10,353 bases of DNA, taken from positions 1 to 10,353 of the forward strand of contig CAXRCC010000028.1 of assembly GCA_964228975.1 (NCBI GenBank). The letters run 5' to 3'. This document shows positions 1-6,948 of the stretch, one piece after another. The stretch's first letter is position 1; the number at the start of each line of letters is the position of its first letter. The DNA comes from Paraneptunicella sp964228975. GTDB taxonomy: Bacteria; Pseudomonadota; Gammaproteobacteria; Enterobacterales; Alteromonadaceae. A program made the translations under genes and the position numbers. The notes beneath the pieces are model-generated. The model saw only the letters and a program-made list of their open reading frames with translations, did not search any database and was not told where the DNA came from.

Positions 1-1273
1 ATATGTTGTATGTGTTCGGTGTTAAATCTAAGTTATCTCGAATATGAACAGGCGGAATAAGAAAGCCAAGCTCTTGAGATAACTTCTTACGCACTCCTTT
101 AATGCGTTGTAATAGCTCTCCACCTTGCGCCTTATCCACAAGAGGAATCAAACGGTATCCTACTTCAAGGCCAATCGTATCGACTTGCTGTACGTCATCC
201 CAGCCCAGCTCTTTCACTTCGACAGGTTTCGCAGCTTGCTCACTATTGGTTTCAGCGACCGCCGTCACAGATTTGGCTTGGGTAGCACGTTTCTGATCCC
301 AATAAGCAATTCCACCAATTAGCGCACTAAAGCCCAGGAACGCCACATGTGGCATTCCCGGCACAATCCCCATCACGAATAAAATGCCACAAGTAACCCA
401 AAGCGCTCTTGGATTGCCAAGCTGTTCCTTCATTACGTTACCCATTTCTTGGGTATCATTTTCACGGGTAACAATGATTGCAGTCGCAACAGAAAGTAAC
501 AGAGAAGGGATTTGAGCAACGAGACCATCACCAATGGTAAGAAGTGTGTAGATTTCAATTGCTTGAGAAAACGAAAGATTATGTTGAATCATGCCGATAA
601 ATAAACCACCAACAATATTAATCAACATGATAAATAAACCTGCTACCGCATCACCTTTTACGAATTTTGACGCACCATCCATCGAACCGTAAAAGTCAGC
701 TTCTGATGTGATTTCTTCTCGACGTTTACGCGCTTCGTCTGCGTCAATAAAACCTGCATTCAAGTCTGCATCGATTGCCATTTGTTTACCTGGCATGGCA
801 TCCAAGGTAAAGCGAGCACTTACTTCTGAAATACGTCCAGCACCTGCGGTAACAACTTTAAAGTTAATAATTAAGAGAATGGCGAATACAACAATACCCA
901 CGGCAAAGTTACCGCCAATAACGACTTCACCGAATGCTTGGATAACTTTACCTGCCGCGTCACCACCTTCATGACCTTCGAGCAAAACAACACGGGTTGA
1001 AGCAATATTCAGAGCTAAACGCAATACGGTTGCAATCAGCAAAACAAAAGGAAAAAGGCCAAAATCAACCGGCTTTTTAGTGAAAACAGATACCAGAATT
1101 ACAACAAGGGAAAGTGCAATATTGAAACTAAACAGGATGTCCAACAGGAATGCAGGCATAGGGAGGATAACCATTCCCATGATCGCCAGCAGTATTAGAG
1201 GCGCGCCTAATCCAGATGTAATTTGTTTGACTTGAGCTTGATCGATCTGTTTAAAGTAGTTGACCAGTTGCAT
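1..1273 (-). CDS. flhA: Flagellar export gate protein FlhA (N-terminal part, runs off the window)
   Basis: FlhA is the largest export-gate protein. Its N-terminal membrane domain forms the proton-linked channel ring, and its cytoplasmic C-domain forms the nonamer that docks chaperone-substrate complexes. The first 424 residues are visible; the family is about 690-700 residues long, so the C-domain is mostly outside. Hydrophobic segments start near residue 24. Family motifs seen are LRLALNIASTR (84-94), VVIGGNFAVGIVVF (117-130), the FHIPEP-type motif MPGKQMAIDADLNAG (160-174), ADFYGSMDGASKFVKGDA (192-209), and LPPVHIRDN-like IPPVHIRDN (406-414). Arg147, Arg154, Asp158 and Asp208 match positions considered important in Salmonella FlhA (from memory). 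Residue 143 is Ala where many homologues have Lys. The ATG at 1271-1273 is chosen because an in-frame TAG lies four codons upstream. Its Shine-Dalgarno sequence is weak. A sigma-54 promoter lies just upstream. Confidence 0.96.
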   Translation of the reverse strand, partial: MQLVNYFKQIDQAQVKQITSGLGAPLILLAIMGMVILPMPAFLLDILFSFNIALSLVVILVSVFTKKPVDFGLFPFVLLIATVLRLALNIASTRVVLLEGHEGGDAAGKVIQAFGEVVIGGNFAVGIVVFAILLIINFKVVTAGAGRISEVSARFTLDAMPGKQMAIDADLNAGFIDADEARKRREEITSEADFYGSMDGASKFVKGDAVAGLFIMLINIVGGLFIGMIQHNLSFSQAIEIYTLLTIGDGLVAQIPSLLLSVATAIIVTRENDTQEMGNVMKEQLGNPRALWVTCGILFVMGIVPGMPHVAFLGFSALIGGIAYWDQKRATQAKSVTAVAETNSEQAAKPVEVKELGWDDVQQVDTIGLEVGYRLIPLVDKAQGGELLQRIKGVRKKLSQELGFLIPPVHIRDNLDLTPNTYNI

Positions 1274-1310
1274 GCTGTTTCGCTAAAAAATTGACAGATG
1301 GCAACTGAAA

Positions 1311-1326
1311 AGCAATATTCTTGCCA
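1311..1326 (-). promoter_or_regulatory. Sigma-54 (RpoN) promoter for flhA
   Basis: Read on the minus strand the element is TGGCAAGAATATTGCT. It matches the consensus TGGCACG-N4-TTGCW at all but one fixed position (A for C). The invariant GG (1325-1324) and GC (1313-1312) are exactly ten bases apart. It starts four bases after the flhB stop codon and predicts a transcript start near 1300, giving a leader of about 27 nt. In Pseudomonas and Vibrio, flhA heads an operon (flhA, flhF, flhG/fleN, fliA) read from a sigma-54 promoter with the FleQ/FlrA activator, so position and type both agree. Transcription from this site is inferred. Confidence 0.78.
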
Positions 1327-1330
1327 ATAT

Positions 1331-2458
1331 TTAACGACGTAATTCTGGCGGTATCGGTAGGTTATTAGAAAGTGGCTTAGGTCGATGCCCTTTACCTGTT
1401 TTCCACTTTTTAAGCTGGAATACATAAGCAAGTACTTGCGCCACTGCCATAAACAATTTTTCAGGAATTTCGTGCTCAACCTCGGTGGAATAGTAAATGG
1501 CTCGAGCCAAAGCAGGAGATGCCACCATTGGAACTTCATTTCCCTCTGCGATTTTTCGGATATGTAACGCCAATTCATCAACCCCTTTCGCTACCACAAC
1601 TGGCGCTCTATCTCCGTTATCCTCGTATTTAATTGCCACGGAATAATGTGTTGGGTTGGTAACAACAACATCGGCTTTAGGCACTTCTTGCATCATTCTT
1701 CGAGCCGCTGCCTGAAACTGGAGTTTTCGAATTCGCCCTTTAACTAACGGATCACCTTCCGCATTTTTCCGCTCATCTTTCACCTCTTGTTTAGTCATTT
1801 TCATCTGCTCGTTATGCTTATATGACTGATAGGGCACATCAAAGGCCGCAATAGGCAGCATGGAGCAGCAAATAATAATGAAAGCCCAACCAATAAGCTC
1901 AAGTGCGTGGAATATGTTACGAGGATAAAGTTCTAAATCGAGGTGCAAGGCTTCATCGCTAAAAAAGCGTAATACGGTAAACGTAATACTGCCAACAATC
2001 ACAAACTTCGCTAACGCCTTAAGCAGTTCAACAATCCCATTCATGCCAAACATCCTCTTAAGGCCTGCTATGGGGCTCAATTTGCTTGCTTTTGGTTTCG
2101 CCGACTCCCAAGCCCAATTATATCCACCTAGGGCAATGCTTCCATAAAACCCGGCTATCGCCACAATAATAAGAAAGGACAAGATAGGAATTGCAATTTC
2201 AGACAGGGCAAATCCCCAAGCCTGAAACATATGCGTATAGTCATAAGTTTCATCTCGGGACAATGTAAACATCCGCTCCATAATGCGATAAATAGCAACA
2301 CCAATATCTCTGCCTAAGATGAAAATAGCGATTGCACTAAAGAGCAATACCAATGCGGTTCCTAATTCACGCGATCGCGCAATCTGCCCTTTCTTCCGGG
2401 CATCTTCTATCCGTTTGGCGGTGGGTTCTTCGGATTTATCATGAGAATCATCTGCCAT
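1331..2458 (-). CDS. flhB: Flagellar export switch protein FlhB
   Basis: FlhB is the export-gate subunit that changes secretion from rod/hook to filament substrates. The protein is 375 residues, a normal length. It begins with a charged cytosolic segment containing the family motif GQIARSREL (24-32). Hydrophobic membrane segments follow at about 33-50, 85-110, 140-165 and 185-205. A charged linker then leads to the cytoplasmic domain. The autocleavage motif NPTH is at 268-271, one residue off Salmonella N269, within KADVVVTNPTHYSVA. The conserved KGRIRK, VVAKG and SPALAR segments are present. A Shine-Dalgarno AGGGG lies just upstream of the ATG, nine bases after fliR. The residue aligned with Salmonella Pro28 (site of the P28T bypass mutation) is Ala27, as I recall in many species. 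Confidence 0.97.
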   Translation of the reverse strand: MADDSHDKSEEPTAKRIEDARKKGQIARSRELGTALVLLFSAIAIFILGRDIGVAIYRIMERMFTLSRDETYDYTHMFQAWGFALSEIAIPILSFLIIVAIAGFYGSIALGGYNWAWESAKPKASKLSPIAGLKRMFGMNGIVELLKALAKFVIVGSITFTVLRFFSDEALHLDLELYPRNIFHALELIGWAFIIICCSMLPIAAFDVPYQSYKHNEQMKMTKQEVKDERKNAEGDPLVKGRIRKLQFQAAARRMMQEVPKADVVVTNPTHYSVAIKYEDNGDRAPVVVAKGVDELALHIRKIAEGNEVPMVASPALARAIYYSTEVEHEIPEKLFMAVAQVLAYVFQLKKWKTGKGHRPKPLSNNLPIPPELRR

Positions 2459-2467
2459 AACTTGCCC

Positions 2468-3247
2468 CTAAACGCAAATTCGCAAAAGTTGACACATTAA
2501 CAGCATTGCCCTTTCCCATTGTGCAGAAAAGTGAGTAGTGAAGTTACCAAGTGTCAAAGCCATGATAATAAGACCAGTAATCTGTGCGATGGAAAAACCG
2601 ATCGTGAAAATGTTTAACTGTGGTGCAGCCTTTGTCATTACGCCAAAAGCCAAGTTGATAATCAATAAAGAAACAATAGGCGCAAGAGAAAGGGTTAGCG
2701 ATGCAACAAACATCCACGCACTCCAATCTACAATGCTTTTCATTTGCGCAGCAGTCCACCAACCCTCACTGATAGGAAACGCCTGAAAGCTCATCACAAT
2801 CATTCTAATCATGGACAAATGCCCATCCAGAGCCCAAAAAAGCAACGTCGCAAGGATCAGATAAAATTGACCAACAGCCGGTACATTGATCCCATTAACA
2901 GGATCAACAATTGAGGCAAAACCCAACCCTGTTTGCATTGCAATAACCTGACCGGCAATAACAAAAGTGTTTAAAACCATAGTTGAAATGAAGCCAATGC
3001 CAACACCAATAATCAGCTGCTGCACCACAATCACCATAGTATCAACACTGACCATTTCCTTTATAGGAACGGGCTCTATAACAGGCATAATCATGAACGC
3101 TAAGAGCAAAGTTAATATCGCTCTTACATTCGCCGGAATTGATCTTGCGCTTATACCAATCATTGCTGCGAACATGCCAGAGATGCGCATAAAGGGCAGC
3201 ATTAAATCAGCCAAAAATTGGTATATGGTGTCGAGCGCAAAATCCAT
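2468..3247 (-). CDS. fliR: Flagellar export gate protein FliR
   Basis: FliR is an inner-membrane subunit of the export-gate core. It completes the FliP5-FliQ4-FliR1 spiral that forms the secretion pore. The protein is 259 residues, the usual length for the family, and almost entirely hydrophobic. Family features are ARSIPANVR (34-42) after the first helix and the stretch QTGLGFASIVDP (105-116), where the GLGF and DP residues are typical of FliR/SctT proteins. The ATG at 3245-3247 lies four bases after the fliQ stop, so translation is probably coupled; the nearest Shine-Dalgarno-like GAGG lies inside the fliQ end and is rather far away. flhB starts nine bases downstream. The C-terminus ends in a short cysteine-containing tail, CQLLRICV. 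Confidence 0.96.
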   Translation of the reverse strand: MDFALDTIYQFLADLMLPFMRISGMFAAMIGISARSIPANVRAILTLLLAFMIMPVIEPVPIKEMVSVDTMVIVVQQLIIGVGIGFISTMVLNTFVIAGQVIAMQTGLGFASIVDPVNGINVPAVGQFYLILATLLFWALDGHLSMIRMIVMSFQAFPISEGWWTAAQMKSIVDWSAWMFVASLTLSLAPIVSLLIINLAFGVMTKAAPQLNIFTIGFSIAQITGLIIMALTLGNFTTHFSAQWERAMLLMCQLLRICV

Positions 3248-3251
3248 GATT

Positions 3252-3521
3252 TTAGCCCACTACCTCGGGTATGCGCTGTACCATGGTAATCGTAAAATCC
3301 ATCACTTTTTGCACTAACCAGTGCCCGCCCCACATAAGCGCCAATAGTGTTACGATTAAACGAGGTAAAAAGTTAATTGTCTGTTCATTAATTGATGTTG
3401 CGGCTTGGAATACAGCAACAATTAACCCAACAATCATACTCGGCACGATAATAGCGCTAACCAAAACAATTACCATGGTTAAGGCTTCTTGAAGAATTTC
3501 GACAAAAACCTCTGGGCTCAT
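3252..3521 (-). CDS. fliQ: Flagellar export gate protein FliQ
   Basis: FliQ is the small gate subunit of which four copies wrap around FliP and FliR. The protein has 89 residues, exactly the family size. It forms two membrane hairpin helices at about 14-38 and 53-75. The conserved loop between them reads FQAATSINEQTINFLPRL (38-55), a hallmark of FliQ/SctS proteins. The ATG at 3519-3521 has AGGAGA upstream, partly inside the end of fliP, nine bases from the fliP stop. It sits between fliP and fliR as in nearly all flagellar clusters. Nothing odd was seen. Confidence 0.96.
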   Translation of the reverse strand: MSPEVFVEILQEALTMVIVLVSAIIVPSMIVGLIVAVFQAATSINEQTINFLPRLIVTLLALMWGGHWLVQKVMDFTITMVQRIPEVVG

Positions 3522-3530
3522 AGGTCTCTC

Positions 3531-4286
3531 CTACATACCAAAGCTATTTGCTAACGTACCGAAGATAAGATTCCAGCCATCGACTAACACGAACAACATC
3601 AGTTTAAATGGCAGCGAAACAATCATGGGAGATAACATCATCATACCCATCGCCATCAAAACCGAAGCCACTACCAAGTCAAGAATCAAAAACGGAATGA
3701 ATAACATAAACCCGATTTGAAACGCTGTTTTTAATTCACTCGTTACAAATGCGGGAATCAACACTGTCATTGGGACATCATCTACATCCTGCACTTGATC
3801 TTGATAGCCACCAATTTCCACAAACGTTTCTAAATCTTTAACGCGTGTTTGCGACATCATAAAAGCCCTGAGTGGTAACTTAGCGTTCTCAAAAGCTTCC
3901 CTCGCGGTCATTGACTCTGACAAATACGGTTGTAAAGCAGTTTCATTAATTTTGTCGAAGACAGGTGCCATAATAAACATGGTCAAAAACAAGCTAATCC
4001 CAATGATGACCTGGTTTGAAGGCGCTTGCTGTAAGCCCAGCGCCTGTCTTAGTATTGACATAACCACGATGATACGCGTGAATGATGTCATCATGACGAC
4101 AAAAGCGGGAATCAAACTCAGTGCCGTCATAATAAACAGCACTTGCAACGTCATTGTATAATCTTGCGAGCCATCCGGGTTGCTTGTCACGGTTACGGCT
4201 TTAATACCCGGCGCAGCACTCGCTATATCAGGGAGGAATATTGCGACAAACGCCATCATCATTGTTAATGCAATGCGTGCTGACAT
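3531..4286 (-). CDS. fliP: Flagellar export gate protein FliP
   Basis: FliP forms the pentameric core of the export gate. The 251-residue protein starts with a cleavable signal peptide ending near ASA at residues 22-24, as is known for FliP. Membrane segments lie at about 45-67, 93-110, 188-209 and 213-235, with a periplasmic domain at 111-187. Diagnostic stretches are SFTRIIVVMSILRQALGLQQ (68-87), DLVVASVLMAMGMMMLSP (203-220) and LVDGWNLIFGTLANSF (234-249). The methionine-rich run at 212-218 corresponds to the loop that seals the closed gate in Salmonella. The start has a strong Shine-Dalgarno AAGGAGAG lying inside the end of fliO. Only one base separates the fliO stop from this ATG, so the two are very likely coupled. 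Confidence 0.97.
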   Translation of the reverse strand: MSARIALTMMMAFVAIFLPDIASAAPGIKAVTVTSNPDGSQDYTMTLQVLFIMTALSLIPAFVVMMTSFTRIIVVMSILRQALGLQQAPSNQVIIGISLFLTMFIMAPVFDKINETALQPYLSESMTAREAFENAKLPLRAFMMSQTRVKDLETFVEIGGYQDQVQDVDDVPMTVLIPAFVTSELKTAFQIGFMLFIPFLILDLVVASVLMAMGMMMLSPMIVSLPFKLMLFVLVDGWNLIFGTLANSFGM

Positions 4287-4287
4287 C

Positions 4288-4755
4288 CTACTCTCCTTTT
4301 GTCGTTGATTGCTGCTTTAACAACAAATTCTGAAACTTAGATTTTAAATTCTCTGTTGCTGCATTGCCGCTAATGGGCTGCTCAAGCTTAGCTAGATGAT
4401 TAATTCTATTGGCAGTGATCCCAATCAAGTGTTGTTCCTGCCCAACTTGAATGACCATCATCCTTTCTCGCGTCCCTACGACCATGGATGCCACAACTTG
4501 CAGCTCCTGCGAACCGCTTTGAGTGACATTAAATCGACGCATGAGATACGCCAACATGAAAACAATGCCAATAACCAAAATCAGTGACATGAAAACAGAT
4601 AGCAAAGTGCTGGCAGAGCCAATGGACTGTGCGCTTTTTTCTTCTGCAAATAGGGGGCAAGACAGGAAGAAGAGAGACGCGAATAACGTCATGCCTCTCT
4701 TCAAACGGTGGAGTTTACTTAAGCTTTTTAATTCTTTCGATTTGACTAATAACAT
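4288..4755 (-). CDS. fliO: Flagellar assembly protein FliO
   Basis: FliO is a small bitopic membrane protein that stabilises FliP and promotes assembly of the export-gate core. The longest reading is 155 residues. A signal-like segment (MTLFASLFFLSCPLFAEE, 22-39) is followed by a membrane helix (51-72), an MRRF stop-transfer (72-75) and a soluble domain with the family pattern VVGTRERMMVIQVGQEQHLI (92-111). The start is uncertain. The ATG at 4755 overlaps fliN by 41 bp and has no Shine-Dalgarno, but it gives the signal segment a basic n-region (KLHRLKRG). The ATG at 4692 has a modest GAAGAG upstream and avoids the overlap, but leaves no basic residue before the hydrophobic stretch. A TTG at 4704 would start MKRGM. 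I kept the long form with low certainty about its start. The family and the 3' end are clear. Confidence 0.9.
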   Translation of the reverse strand: MLLVKSKELKSLSKLHRLKRGMTLFASLFFLSCPLFAEEKSAQSIGSASTLLSVFMSLILVIGIVFMLAYLMRRFNVTQSGSQELQVVASMVVGTRERMMVIQVGQEQHLIGITANRINHLAKLEQPISGNAATENLKSKFQNLLLKQQSTTKGE

Positions 4756-5134
4756 CCGTTAACCGAATACCAAATTTATCGTTGACTACAACTACCTCTC
4801 CGTGAGCAATCAACGTGCCATTAACTAATACGTCTAATGGCTCACCCGCTACACGGTCCAACTCAACAACCGAACCTTGGTTAAGCTGTAATAGGTTACG
4901 AATGCTGATTAAACTTCTGCCCACTTCCATCGAGATGGTAACAGGAATATCCAGAATTGTATCGAGTTTACGTTTCTCTTCACCCGTAATTGGCTCATCA
5001 ACAAGTTCATCTAGTTCAGCGGGTTGAACATCTTCTGCGCCAAGCAAACCCGCATCATCTTGTGCTTCGGATTCTGCTTGCTCTGCCATCGCGGCAGCCC
5101 AATCGTCCATGCCGCCTTCGTCTTCACCACTCAT
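4715..5134 (-). CDS. fliN: Flagellar motor switch protein FliN
   Basis: FliN forms the lower edge of the cytoplasmic C-ring together with FliM. It also docks the FliH-FliI export complex. The protein has 139 residues, the usual size. An acidic, flexible N-terminus carries the conserved helix DDWAAAMAEQ (10-19). The C-terminal SpoA (surface presentation of antigens) domain covers about 58-132 and includes LDIPVTISMEVGR (61-73), LNQGSVVELD (84-93), GEPLDVLVNG (97-106) and IAHGEVVVVNDKFGIR (109-124), all typical of FliN. The ATG at 5132-5134 has a strong Shine-Dalgarno AGAGGTGA and lies 23 bases after the fliM stop. Its 3' end may overlap fliO. Confidence 0.97.
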   Translation of the reverse strand: MSGEDEGGMDDWAAAMAEQAESEAQDDAGLLGAEDVQPAELDELVDEPITGEEKRKLDTILDIPVTISMEVGRSLISIRNLLQLNQGSVVELDRVAGEPLDVLVNGTLIAHGEVVVVNDKFGIRLTDVISQIERIKKLK

Positions 5135-5157
5135 ACTTCACCTCTTTATCTTTCGGC

Positions 5158-6216
5158 CTACAAGTCGTCTTCGAGAACTTGTAGCTCAGCGTCACTGTCA
5201 ATTCTCCGTCCACCTTTAGTCAGTAGATGTAACTGAGATTTAACAGACACTGGTCTTGGAATTTTTTCTACAATTTTAAGCGCTAAGAATTCTCTTGAAC
5301 GCCCAAGCTTACTTCTGAAGGTGGGTAACCCTTCAATTAAAACCGTTATATGTTCAGGCATTTCAATAGGAATAACATCGCCTTCTTTCAGTTCCATGAC
5401 CTTACCAAGCGACATATCGAAATCCATCATATGTGTACTTAGCTCAACATTAACGTCCATAATTTCGTCGCGAAGCGCTCGGCTCCAACGTAAATCAGTG
5501 TCTTCTTTATCACTTTGAACACCCGCATCCAACAATTCACGAATGGGTTCGAGCATGGAATAAGGAAGTGCAACGTGGAAATCTCCTCCGCCACCATCTA
5601 ACTCAATGTGGAAAGAGCTAATAACAACCACTTCAGTCGGATTAACAATATTTGCCATTGCGGGGTTAACTTCTGAATCTAAATATTCAAAAGACACATC
5701 CATCACTGGACCCCATGCTTCTTTGTAATCCTCAAAAATAATTTTAAGCAGCATCTGAATGATACGGCGTTCGGTAGGCGTAAATTCACGACCTTCGATC
5801 TTGGCGTGGTATCGACCATCTCCACCAAAAAAGTTGTCCACTAGAATGAAAACGAGCCTCGCTTCCATGGTAATAAGCCCAGTGCCTTTTAACGGTCTAA
5901 ATCGAACCATGTTCAAGCTGGTAGGAACAAATAAGGTATGAATGTATTCACCAAATTTGATCATCTGAATGCCGTTAATTGATACTTCAGCGGAGCGGCG
6001 CATCATGTTGAATAAACTAACACGCATATGCCTTGCAAAACGCTCGTTTACCATTTCAAGCGTTGGCATCCGACCACGGACGATACGGTCTTGTGAAGAG
6101 AAGTCATATTCAACAGCTGAGGTACTGACCTCCGACTCTTCTATTTCCTCTTCTTCAACATCATCAACACCGTGTAAGAGGGCGTCGATCTCGTCTTGTG
6201 ATAATAAATCGCTCAC
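5158..6216 (-). CDS. fliM: Flagellar motor switch protein FliM
   Basis: FliM is the C-ring switch protein that binds phosphorylated CheY and sets rotation direction. The protein has 352 residues, slightly longer than the E. coli protein. The N-terminal CheY-binding motif LLSQDEIDALLHG (4-16) is intact, followed by an acidic linker. The middle CheC-like domain contains the FliG-binding GGxG motif in NFFGGDGRYH (128-137) and the segment FVPTSLNMVRFRPLKGTGL (96-114). The SpoA domain is at about 255-335, with GDVIPIEMP (279-287). The start codon is GTG (6214-6216). It is supported by the Shine-Dalgarno AGAGG six bases upstream and by the CheY motif beginning at residue 4. The fliL stop lies 15 bases upstream. 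Confidence 0.97.
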   Translation of the reverse strand: MSDLLSQDEIDALLHGVDDVEEEEIEESEVSTSAVEYDFSSQDRIVRGRMPTLEMVNERFARHMRVSLFNMMRRSAEVSINGIQMIKFGEYIHTLFVPTSLNMVRFRPLKGTGLITMEARLVFILVDNFFGGDGRYHAKIEGREFTPTERRIIQMLLKIIFEDYKEAWGPVMDVSFEYLDSEVNPAMANIVNPTEVVVISSFHIELDGGGGDFHVALPYSMLEPIRELLDAGVQSDKEDTDLRWSRALRDEIMDVNVELSTHMMDFDMSLGKVMELKEGDVIPIEMPEHITVLIEGLPTFRSKLGRSREFLALKIVEKIPRPVSVKSQLHLLTKGGRRIDSDAELQVLEDDL

Positions 6217-6231
6217 TCTAGGCCTCTTTTA

Positions 6232-6756
6232 CTACTGCATTACAAAGCCAGTAAACAGTACTTGCTCAACAATATCTTTGCCTGCAATTTCTTTTAACGC
6301 TTTTTGCACTTCTCGCAATGACTGGTCTCGCATTGCGACTTTTCCAACTTCCGTTACCAAGTCATCGGCACTGGAAGAACTAAATACCTTCAACAACGTC
6401 CCCTCAATCATGGGAATGTGCATTTTTGCTTGTTCTTCATTTTCGACACCGCGCACCATCAATTGCACTTTGATTTGCACTAATCTATCACGACCAGAAC
6501 CCGGCACATTGAAAATGAATGGTCGTGGCATAGCAACATATAACGCAGTACCAACATCAGCATTTAACACCTGACCTTCAGGCGCGGCACCAGCATCACC
6601 GCCTTCTGTCATCATCTCTTGCGGTACTTCTTCACTGCCTCCCAGGAAAAAGTAAGCTGCTCCGCCGCCAATGGCGAGCACAACCACAGCAATAATGATC
6701 AACATCATTTTGCCTTTTTTACCGCCTTCTTCCATTTCTAATTCATTATCAGCCAT
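6232..6756 (-). CDS. fliL: Flagellar basal body-associated protein FliL
   Basis: FliL is a single-pass inner-membrane protein around the stator units, needed for full torque or swarming in several species. The protein has 174 residues. A short cytosolic N-terminus rich in Glu and Lys (1-16) precedes one membrane helix at about 17-38 (MMLIIIAVVVLAIGGGAAYF). A flexible acidic linker at 41-65 leads to the periplasmic FliL domain (about 66-174). That domain includes MPRPFIFNVPG (76-86), the helix and strand pattern LVQIKVQLMVR (92-102), and the C-terminal VEQVLFTGFVMQ (163-174), all typical. It is the first gene of the tightly spaced block, with 15 bases to fliM. A long gap separates it from fliK, which may hold a promoter of its own. 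Confidence 0.95.
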   Translation of the reverse strand: MADNELEMEEGGKKGKMMLIIIAVVVLAIGGGAAYFFLGGSEEVPQEMMTEGGDAGAAPEGQVLNADVGTALYVAMPRPFIFNVPGSGRDRLVQIKVQLMVRGVENEEQAKMHIPMIEGTLLKVFSSSSADDLVTEVGKVAMRDQSLREVQKALKEIAGKDIVEQVLFTGFVMQ

Positions 6757-6948
6757 GTGCGATTCTCATTGTTTGACCAGAAAAAACTATCACGCAGTGA
6801 ATTTACTTCATTATGTCAATACTTAAGCTAGCTTCAAAGCGCTAATATTGCTTTTCAACAACTGACATTGTTTCATTCACTTAAGTCCCGTTGCATTATG
6901 GAGTTTAGGTCAAATTCAATCAAATACGGTGACTTAATTTTTTAATCA
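6757..6948 (-). promoter_or_regulatory. fliK-fliL intergenic region with two possible sigma-70-type promoters
   Basis: This AT-rich gap of about 190 bp interrupts a run of genes otherwise spaced by a few bases. On the minus strand two candidate sigma-70 elements stand out. The first is TTGATT (6923-6918), a 17-bp spacer and CATAAT (6900-6895). The second is TTGAAG (6837-6832), a 16-bp spacer and CATAAT (6815-6810). Each has 4 of 6 and 5 of 6 consensus bases. No GG-N10-GC pair of sigma-54 type was found, nor a GC-rich hairpin with a T-run. The hexamer ACTTAA/TTAAGT occurs three times (6821, 6879 and 6932), about 55 bp apart. Such matches are common in AT-rich DNA, so the promoters are tentative. 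Confidence 0.3.

Noticed and set aside
1207..1581. 124-codon minus-strand frame bridging the flhB end and the flhA start
   Set aside because: It overlaps two clear genes in another frame and crosses the sigma-54 promoter. The product resembles nothing known.
5969..6574. 201-codon open frame on the plus strand, antisense to fliM and fliL
   Set aside because: It lies wholly opposite two well-conserved genes, has no recognisable domain, and is rich in Ser and Thr as expected from the reverse of Glu/Asp- and Arg-rich coding. It is best read as a shadow frame.
6757..6948. Search for a sigma-54 promoter in front of fliL
   Set aside because: The GG pairs on the minus strand in this gap have no GC ten bases further on, so the essential spacing is absent.
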